In this document: positions 56,874 through 64,000 of the stretch, piece after piece | Layout: each line of letters opens with the position of its first letter | How positions within the stretch are numbered: position 1 is the stretch's first letter | Notes under the pieces: model-generated | What the model saw: the letters and a program-made list of their open reading frames with translations, nothing else | The model's database searches: none | What the model was told of the DNA's origin: nothing | Position numbers and translations under genes: made by a program | Source: Leucophora obtusa | Lineage: Eukaryota; Arthropoda; Insecta; Diptera; Anthomyiidae | Direction of reading: 5' to 3' | Assembly (NCBI GenBank): GCA_949987735.1 | Contig: OX465299.1 | Coordinates: 62,863,654-62,927,653 of the forward strand | DNA length: 64,000 nt

Positions 56874-58007
56874 TTGAGTGTACACTAGAACGTACCACCT
56901 TACAGGCAAAAAACAAAAAGTTCGCCGTACACCCTCCAATATGAAGTATTTTTGCCAGGAGGTTTCAAAAAAAAATTTTTTTTTGCCGAACGTAGGGGTC
57001 GCCATTTTACATTTTTCGTTATATCTTTGGCATTTACAGTCGGATCTTAAAGTATGATACATCGATGTTTTTCTCTCGAGGGCCATTGACCTAAAGTATT
57101 CCGTTCTAGTAGTTAGCCACCAGATTTCAGTTAGCTACAACCCTAATGTACTACCCTAATGTCAGAAAATTAAAGCTCGCAAAAAATCATTAAACTTTTG
57201 CTAATCAAGTTTTTCGATAAACCCAGTAGAATTTTTTGTTATATATTGGTTGCCGAACGTAGGGGTCGCCTTTTTAAATTATTTTTCATTGGAGTTTTCC
57301 TTTATAGCAAAACACTGGTCTCCTCGATGCAAAAAAATCGATATATCACACTTCAAAATCCGATTTTAAATGCCGAAGCTATAACGAAAAATTGAAAAAA
57401 GCGACCCCTACGTTCGGCAAAAAAAAAATTTTTTTTTTTGAAATTGCCTTGCAAAAATACTTCATATTGGAGGGTGTACGGCGAACTTTTTTTTTTGAGG
57501 TACGGTCTAGTGTACACTAAGATTATGACTTTTTAATTTTTTTGCAAATATCAAATTTTAAATGCCCTAGGCAAAAAGGCCATACAAAATATTAAAAAAC
57601 GCAATCTTACTTTTTCGCTGCTGTCAAAAAAGTTCCCGCACCAAAAGAGTTTAAATTTGGTATATATTACTTTAGTTTAATTAAAATATTTCTCCGAAGT
57701 TGTAAACAAATAACACTCAAACGATGCGTATCAAAAGCTGTTTACGGTAAAAATTACAAAACCTTTTTGGAGAGACTTTTGTAAAAATTTTTTGTAGTTG
57801 ACAATAATTCTTGTAATAATTCGTTATGTATATTACCAAAAACCCCGAGCAAAAAATTATTTTTAGAATTCCAAATTTGGTGCGGAAGGTTTTTTTTGCC
57901 AAAATGACCCGCAAACGCGATTTTTATTATTAATTTAGTATTGCCTATCACGTGGTGATAGGTAAAATTTTTGTTAAAAATGAGTCATAACCCTAGTGTA
58001 CACTCAA
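56874..58007. mobile_element. Element A: foldback with TTGAGTGTACACTAGA ends
   Basis: The left tip TTGAGTGTACACTAGAACG and the right tip, split by an insertion, pair. The arms include GTACACCCTCCAATATGAAG and TTCGCCGTACACCC / GGGTGTACGGCGAAC. The centre holds two more TACGTTCGGCA-type words. A partial copy is at 52395-52840. No coding. Confidence 0.65.
57519..57993. mobile_element. Element B nested in element A
   Basis: The ends AAGATTATGACTTTTTAA and TTAAAAATGAGTCATAACCC pair loosely. The 11-mer TAGTGTACACT lies on both sides (57508-57518 and 57994-58004) and, counted once, restores the tip of element A. A 9-11 bp duplication would suit Mutator-like elements; this is an inference. Confidence 0.6.
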
Positions 58008-58116
58008 TGTGAAGTACTCGAAATTGATTACACTGTGTGGACTTACACGTTTTTCTAAATGGTTAATTTGAAATATTGGGTGAAGAAATATGAGAAGAAC
58101 ATTTTTGTTCTTATAT

Positions 58117-58453
58117 CCCTGAGTAAAAATATTTTTTATATAACTATTTATGATTTTATAGATTTATATATCGTTGAGTATTGTCATATGTAACACCAAG
58201 TATAATTGTATATAATTATATCAAAATCTATTTAGTTATATAAGATCATATTAAGCAGATCCACCATTTTTCGTATCTAATAATATATTTTTAGATATAA
58301 TTATTTTAACCCATATATGATTTAATCCAGGAAATGGTGGATCTGGTTAATATGATTTTATATAATTATATAAAAATATACATTTCACAATACATGACGA
58401 GATATAATTGTATAAAATCATAACTGATTATATAAAACTCATTTTTACTTAAG
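58117..58453. mobile_element. Diverged copy of the 34480 palindromic MITE
   Basis: It starts CCCTGAGTAAAAATA and has the same centre, GATCCACCATTTTTCGTA facing CCAGGAAATGGTGGATC. The right tip is decayed. Confidence 0.65.
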
Positions 58454-60442
58454 ATCCTCAGTCAAAAAAAAAAAACAAAAAATGCTGAAGACAACAATTA
58501 TTTGAGACTGAAAATTTCGCTGTAAAAACTTTTACTAAAGAAAGAAAATAATAAGATTAATTTTATAACAGAAAAATATTTAATATTTCTAACCCATTTC
58601 TACTTGCAGGCAGACGTCTAGAACAATATCTTAAGGTGATTTTAAGTGTACATTTTTTCTTCTCAATTCTGAAATTTATTTAAAACTAAAATTAAGTTGT
58701 GAGTATTTACGTTAATTAGTTTTAATTCAATTAATAACTGGTATTTGTTAACTAAGCAACAAGTTTAACTGGCAAAAATAGTAGTTTTGCAATAATTGTT
58801 ATGTCCTTTGTGTTAACTGTATTTGTAGTTGTTTGTCAGTTGAATTTTAAAAGTTAACAATAACTAAATATTGCAGGTGATTTAAATGCAAATGTAGTGT
58901 ACATATTTACGAAGTACAAATGACGTTATTTGTAACACTCAAAATAGTTTGTAGTTTAAATTAACTGAAAATGTAATTTAAAATAAATGAAAAATCACTT
59001 GAAACCCGGTCTACTAACTCTTCATTTAAATCAAAAGAACTTTTTATTTATTTTTAAATGTTAATAAATTAACTACAAAATCCTTACAAAAGTAATAATT
59101 TTTCATTTATTTAATTTTTATAACTTTCAAAAAATTAACTACAAAATCCGTAAGAATAAATGTTATTTAGTTTATTTCGTTTTTTTTAAATGACCTAGAA
59201 ATCTAAATGGGTTTCTTTTTTTAACAACACATTTTAAATGAAAGTATTAACTGTAATAGAAAATCCGTATTTCTATGTATTTTGTTTTTTAAATAAATGA
59301 CAAAAAAGTTGAGAATATATTTCTTTTTAATTTAACTGAGTAGTCATTTAAAAATAAATGTACGGATAACTTTTTAAACAAAGTTACTGTCATAATATTT
59401 TCAGTGAACTATCATGTTAAAAAGAACTGAAATTGGATTAAGGGATTTTATTTTAATTAATTTTTATAATATTGCCCACTCCTGTTCTAGACTTTATTTG
59501 AAACAATAGTTATTTTTTAAGTTTATTTTTTATTTACTTTGAGCTAGATTTATGCATTTAAAAGTTAACGTTTTTGCTGATATTTAATTTTTAGGTTTCA
59601 TTCATTTAAGAAGAAAAAAAAAAGAAACAAAACTAAAAAATACAATAGCAAACATATACGAGTGAATATTTGTTTAATTTATTTGTATATTCACCTTACA
59701 GCTTGTTACTTGAACCGTAAAACTAAAAGTTCAAAATTATACTTAAATAAAGTAACAAAAAAACGAAGTTAGAAAAACACGCCTTTAAATCACTTGACCA
59801 TAACGTATGTCTAGTTTTTTTTTTAGCGGTAAAATGCCATTAAATTTATACACTTATTTATATAATTTAAGGAAATTTTTCGGCCAGACATATTAAATAA
59901 AGTGTTTAAGTTAGGAATAATAAATGGGATTTTGAAAAAAGTGCCAGCCAGCTCAAAAATAATACTTTTCCGACCTTAATATACCAAAAAATTTTATTTT
60001 ATTTTTTTTTTTATTATAAATTAACAAAAGTGTACATAAATAGGAGTTCTTTTGTACGTTAAAACGAAATTCAAAATATAATGTAGTTGCTAAATCTGGA
60101 TTCATAATGAAGAAGCGGAGATGCCAATTTTGTCATAACAAAAGGCTCAAAAATTATTCAAAAATATAAAAATGCATAAATTTGTGTTAAAAAAGGTAAA
60201 AAAGCACCAGGACAATTTTTATGGACTCTTTTATTACACAAGTATCATACAAAAATAAGTTCGTTTTGACCCCACTTTTTAACCCTTAAACAGCCTTTAA
60301 GAAAAATACGTGTAACTGTTACATATAAGAATTGCATTCAATTCAGAAGAAACCCGTCTGGAAAGCTGACTTGTGAGTCTCAATTAACTCAAATAAAAAA
60401 AATGTAACCAACAAAATAAGGGTTTTTGCAGTTAACTGATAT
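58454..60442. other. AT-rich, low-repeat stretch with possible microexon
   Basis: 58610-58635 is a 26-base segment between a good acceptor (TTTCTACTTGCAG) and AAG-GTGATT. One frame reads RRLEQYLK and runs on open for 14 codons. This is weak evidence for an exon. The rest shows no gene. Confidence 0.3.
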
Positions 60443-60978
60443 TGTCACGAAAGTGGTAGTATAGAAAATTCTCTAATTTTGGAAGAAAGATGTTCCGGGA
60501 GGCGGGTTTTACTAAACTGTCAAACTGGCAGCACTACATTTAAGTATAACCAGTATAATGATAAGTAGTTGAGCGCTCTGTTGTGAATAACATAAGTGCT
60601 ATAATTTTAGAATCACTGGAATTTTCTGTAATGTTCTAGATCCACTGCCGTTACTACATAGGGAAGTTGCGCATTAGCATTAGTAGAGTGTAGTTGATTA
60701 TTAGCGATTGTACTGCTAAGTTGCACTAAGACTGTGTATTAGAGTTTGTTTAGTTAGTAGCGCTCTAGTAAATCGTTGTATTAAAATCATTAGAATTTGT
60801 GTGTGTGTTAAATTATTGTGTATAGAGTAATAAATAAATAATAAATAAGTGTATAAGCTCAATATCAAACTAAACAGTGTCTGTTATTTTAATTGCAAAG
60901 AGCACCAACCCGGTTTATCTAAAGGAGATAAATGAACGTTTTGAATGCAAAACGTAATAATTGGTGTCAGCAGTGGAA
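60443..60978 (+). mobile_element. LTR with primer site, retrotransposon remnant
   Basis: It begins TGTCACGAAAG, has AATAAATAAATAATAAATA signals near 60825-60845, and is followed at 60962 by TGGTGTCAGCAGTGGAAT. From memory this differs at two positions from the complement of the fly tRNA-Leu 3' end, so it looks like a primer binding site. No gag or pol follows; by about 61200 another element starts. A Ty3/Gypsy-group LTR is my best guess. The exact LTR right edge is uncertain. Confidence 0.5.
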
Positions 60979-61234
60979 TTGGTTATTTTGTATGCAATAG
61001 AAAAGAATCCGGTTTATTTAAAGAAAATATATACACACTTTTTTAAAAGGAAAAAATGTAAAATGCTTCTTTGAAACTCTTCAGTTTCTGTTTAAAAAAT
61101 TTTAAAATATTGGATATTTCTCTAAGGAATACTACAGTACTTTTCAGGTTCTTATAGTACCATAAAAATTACTATAGTAAAAACTTTATCATCCCTGGTT
61201 TAAATTAAAATTTCTTTAGAGGAAAATTTAAGTA
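60979..61234. other. AT-rich sequence, no gene seen
   Basis: Possibly the first bases of the retrotransposon interior. Nothing recognisable. Confidence 0.35.
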
Positions 61235-62137
61235 CCCAGTCAGAAAAATACAAACGGTTACGCGGTGGCAAAGCACTTTAACAGGTGGTACAAGTACTGG
61301 CAAAAAGTGCTTTCCCATTCCCAGACTGATAACATCATTGGACCGGCTGTTCAAAAAGCGCCGGAAAAGCACTGGAGGAACAAAATTTTTAAACGTTGGC
61401 AAAACGCTGGCAAAACCAATAAATATATAGTCTTGAAATATATTTTCCAAAATAAAATTTAAAAAAAGTTCATATGTATTTTTTTGGTCCTGCCGTAATT
61501 TGAACCCAGGCCGTCAGATTGGCAGACGATTGCTCACTGAGCTAACGAGACATATAATATTTGATGGCTAAACACATAAATGAGTGATAAAAGCTGGACA
61601 ACTACTGGCTGTGCCAAAATGCTAGTACTGGCAAACAATTATTGTAACTAATATGCCAGTGTTGGGGGGGGGGGGGGGGGGGGGGGCAAAAAAAAAAGTT
61701 GGTCTTGAATGAGCTTTCCCACAAACAAAAAAATTGATTTTATAAAACAAAAAAAATTTTAAATTAAAAAAATACAAAAAAAAAAAAATATTTTGCTTGC
61801 AACCGGATTTGAACTCGGAACCTCCTGACTACAAACATTTTTTAACGAAGCGTTAGCATTTTTATAAAATCATTGGTCTACCAGTGAATTGATTTTTGTA
61901 CGCCTGGTAGCATTGGCTAGGTAGCACTGGATAACCACTGGTTGCAAACCTTGGCATATCACTCTAAGCCTATTCTTTGCCAGTGGTTTTTTTTATAAAC
62001 CACCGAAATATTTGTAAAACAAATACTGGTAAAGCGTCCCAAATGAGTATTCTGCCAGTCAATTATTTTTAACACCGTGGTTACCCAGTGTTATGCCAGT
62101 GCTTGATTTTTTGTACCACTGGCGATTTCTGACTGGG
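61235..62137. mobile_element. CCCAGTCAGAAA element, copy 2 (complete)
   Basis: The tips CCCAGTCAGAAA and TTTCTGACTGGG are exact, and TA lies on both sides. It carries the two antisense tRNA-like modules (61486-61551 and 61795-61899). A run of 23 G (61664-61686) replaces the GGGAGAG of copy 1. No transposase. Confidence 0.8.
61486..61551 (-). other. Antisense tRNA-like module
   Basis: The same module as 713-783, with five bases lost from the A-box region. Confidence 0.55.
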
Positions 62138-62199
62138 TAGTTTGAATAATTATTAACATACAATTCAAATTCAACGTATTCTGTGACATACATTATATA

Positions 62200-62462
62200 G
62201 GCTGTGATTGACGAAACTTCAATTAGTCATACTTATCGCTGTACCGGCCGTGGTGTATCTTGTTAAAAAGTGATGCTACGTGTCATAGCCTGTGTAGAGG
62301 AATACACAAAAAGCTTTCCATATAGAAATGAATTACAAATTATTATTACTTTAATCAATTGACACATAAACTAAGCACTGCAACAGTCTGGTGCTTCTTT
62401 GTGTCTGTTAAATTGTTCAATAAAAATATTATTTGCTTCTTCTTCCTGTAATTTAACTTTTG
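62200..62462 (+). repeat. SINE-like repeat, copy 2 (B-box deleted)
   Basis: Co-linear with the minus strand of 47572-47872: CCGTGGTGTATCTTGTTAAA, TGCTACGTGTCATAGCCTGT, CAATTGACACATAAACTAAG, CAGTCTGGTG, TTCAATAAAAATATT, TTCTTCTTCC. About 25 bases that hold the B-box in the other copy are missing here. Confidence 0.6.
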
Positions 62463-62759
62463 AAAACTTTTTCAGTAATTATTTCTAATATTAATTACGA
62501 TTGTCCTCGATTGTTACCACAAAAACATATTTCTGCTGTACTTGAACTAATTTTTCCTCCTGATATTTAGCAATTTTATTATAAATGATTTTGACAATGT
62601 TATCAGCTAATATAGATAAATTTATTGGCAACTTTTTTAATATTTGTGTTTTCAAAAGAAAACGATAGGGGCGCTAGTGTATAGTGATTGATGGTGCTTG
62701 ATGGTGAAGTGTGTATTTGTGAGTTTGCCGACCAATGCAAATTAGAAAATTTCTAGTAA

Positions 62760-63100
62760 GTGTATTTTAATATGTGTGATGAGTCATCACTGATGACGCT
62801 TACCAATACAAATAAAAATAATACGACGCATGTTAGGAAAGTTCTAGTAAATAAAATAATATGATACGAGCATGTTTTCTCTTGTTTCTGTTAGTCAGCA
62901 AAGGAACGCAAAAGAAAACGGAGGTATGCTGGACATTAACATTTATTTTATTTTAATGTGTGTGATGAGTCATCACTGATGACGCTTACCAATACAAATA
63001 AAAATAATATGATACGATCATGTTTTCTCTTGTTTCTGTTAGTCAGCAAAGGAACGAAAAGAAAACGGAGGTATACTGCACATTAACATTTCGCAGTTAA
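62760..63100. repeat. 186-bp tandem duplication with TGAGTCA sites
   Basis: GTGTGATGAGTCATCACTGA and TGATGACGCTTACCAATACA occur at about 62774 and 62960. ATCATGTTTTCTCTTGTTTC and AGTCAGCAAAGGAACG follow in both. The palindrome TGATGAGTCATCA contains an AP-1-type TGAGTCA, with a CRE-like TGATGACG right after it. Confidence 0.7.
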
Positions 63101-63204
63101 AATTGTATTTAAAAAATAAAATAATAGTGGTTTCTTTTATAATATAAACTATATTTATTTAAGGGAATACTATTAAATATGTTATTTTTTTTCTTTTATT
63201 TCAG
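63101..63204. other. AT-rich sequence before the LINE
   Basis: It ends TTTCTTTTATTTCAG at 63203, an acceptor-like sequence that is probably coincidental. Confidence 0.3.
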
Positions 63205-64000
63205 CCGTTAAACCGTTAAAAGGGTTCTTGCGAATCTCGACGTAAATAAGTCAGCGGGCCCGGATGGTATACCAGCACTGGTACTGAAACAGTGCTCTTC
63301 GACGCTATCGCGTCCATTGGTAACCCTCTTTAGCACGTCGTATCGCATGGGTATCTTTCCATCGTGCTGGAAGGTTGCCAATGTTCAGCCAATCCCCAAA
63401 AAGGGTGCGGCTACCAACCCTGAAAATTACCGCCCAATCGCAATCTGCTCTGCGCTCTCGAAGGTCATGGAGAGCATGGTAAACTACCATCTTGTTAATT
63501 ATCTTGACCTTTCGTAGAGGTCGTTCTACGGGAGACCTGATGGCGTTTCTTTCGGAACGTTGGAGTCGGTCAATTCACAGATTTGGTGAAAGCAAAGCGG
63601 TTGCGCTGGATATTTCCAAGGCGTTTGATCGTGTGTGGTATAAAGCACTCGTGTCAAAGCTCATTGCTTTTGGTGTCGGTGATGACTTCTCTCGATTTAT
63701 ATCGAGTTTTCTCAGGGATCGCACTATAAGAATTGTTATAGATGGGGTCTCATCTAATGAGTTTCAGTTGAATGCAGGGGTACCGCAAGGCTCTGTTCTT
63801 TCTCCTTCTCTATTTCTTATCTTTCTAAATGACTTCCTCTGTCAGACTTCCAATCCTATCTACTCTTTTGCAGATGACAGCAACATTTGCCATTCATATT
63901 CCTTCGATCATAGGCCAAGCCTTGCAGAGATTGGGGGCAGGGAGCAGATTATGAATGACTCACTCAATCAAGACCTTATTACAATCTCTGAGTGGGGTGG
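63205..64000 (+). pseudogene. Non-LTR retrotransposon reverse transcriptase, 5'-truncated
   Basis: Homology begins near 63218. The frame reads NKSAGPDGIP, FPSCWKVANVQPIPKKG and NYRPIAICSALSKVMESM to a stop at 63515. From 63510 the next frame continues GRSTGDLMAFLSERW, VALDISKAFDRVWYKAL, NAGVPQGSVLSPSLF and SFADDSN and stays open to the window edge. These are the ordered RT motifs of I/Jockey-group LINEs, with the catalytic Asp in DISKAFD and the FADD box intact. A short deletion and frameshift at about 63510 lies where a GF(R/K) linker is normally found. It could be the same family as the tail at 30218, but the two pieces do not overlap. Confidence 0.9.

Noticed and set aside
63190..63204. 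Splice acceptor before the LINE reverse transcriptase
   Set aside because: It sits just before the 5' truncation point, and no upstream exon of such a gene is present, so it is probably chance.

Overview
This window is eukaryotic, AT-rich, repeat-dominated DNA, most likely from a higher (schizophoran) fly. That is an inference. It rests on the AT bias, short insect-type introns, an I/Jockey-group LINE, many hAT and TA-flanked MITE-like elements, and a repeat family built like the DINE-1/Helentron elements of flies. I found no intact protein-coding host gene. The long open frames are reading frames of repeats; the longest on the minus strand come from an 18-19 bp minisatellite.

Left part (1-14 kb): MITE copies, two antisense tRNA-like modules, a foldback element with flanking direct repeats (2362-2843), an AGATCT-rich inverted-repeat element (4694-5090), a possible tiny spliced transcript with a wobble-conserved RNA hairpin (7015-7290), and a decayed leucine-rich-repeat-like gene (11.2-11.9 kb). 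The last exon of that gene seems to have expanded into a 133-bp tandem array, and a 922-bp hAT-type element with a perfect 8-bp target duplication sits in the array.

Middle (14-36 kb): five to six Helentron/DINE-like copies with terminal hairpins and an internal 153-bp repeat that varies in number; a 130-bp tandem repeat surrounding the minisatellite; and a 1-kb repeat present twice, whose second copy carries a Helentron-like and a hAT insertion, so the first copy acts as the empty site. Next come a 5'-truncated LINE tail with poly(A), a candidate hammerhead ribozyme beside an exact 104-bp inverted repeat (32.2-33.0 kb), and a complete 2-kb hAT element holding a dead transposase.

Right part (36-64 kb): further nested hAT copies, a CACTR-ended foldback, a TA-flanked family carrying antisense tRNA-like modules (one copy interrupted by a 1380-bp element with seven internal TGTGGCTTATCA-type motifs), a SINE-like tRNA-headed repeat, a decayed 35-bp array, nested elements with 11-bp direct repeats, an LTR with a tRNA-Leu-type primer site, and a LINE reverse transcriptase running off the right edge.

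The most unusual signals are the hammerhead-like fold next to the palindrome, the paired empty and filled insertion sites that define element ends exactly, and the tRNA-like modules shared by different element families. All family assignments come from sequence structure and remembered motifs; no search was run.
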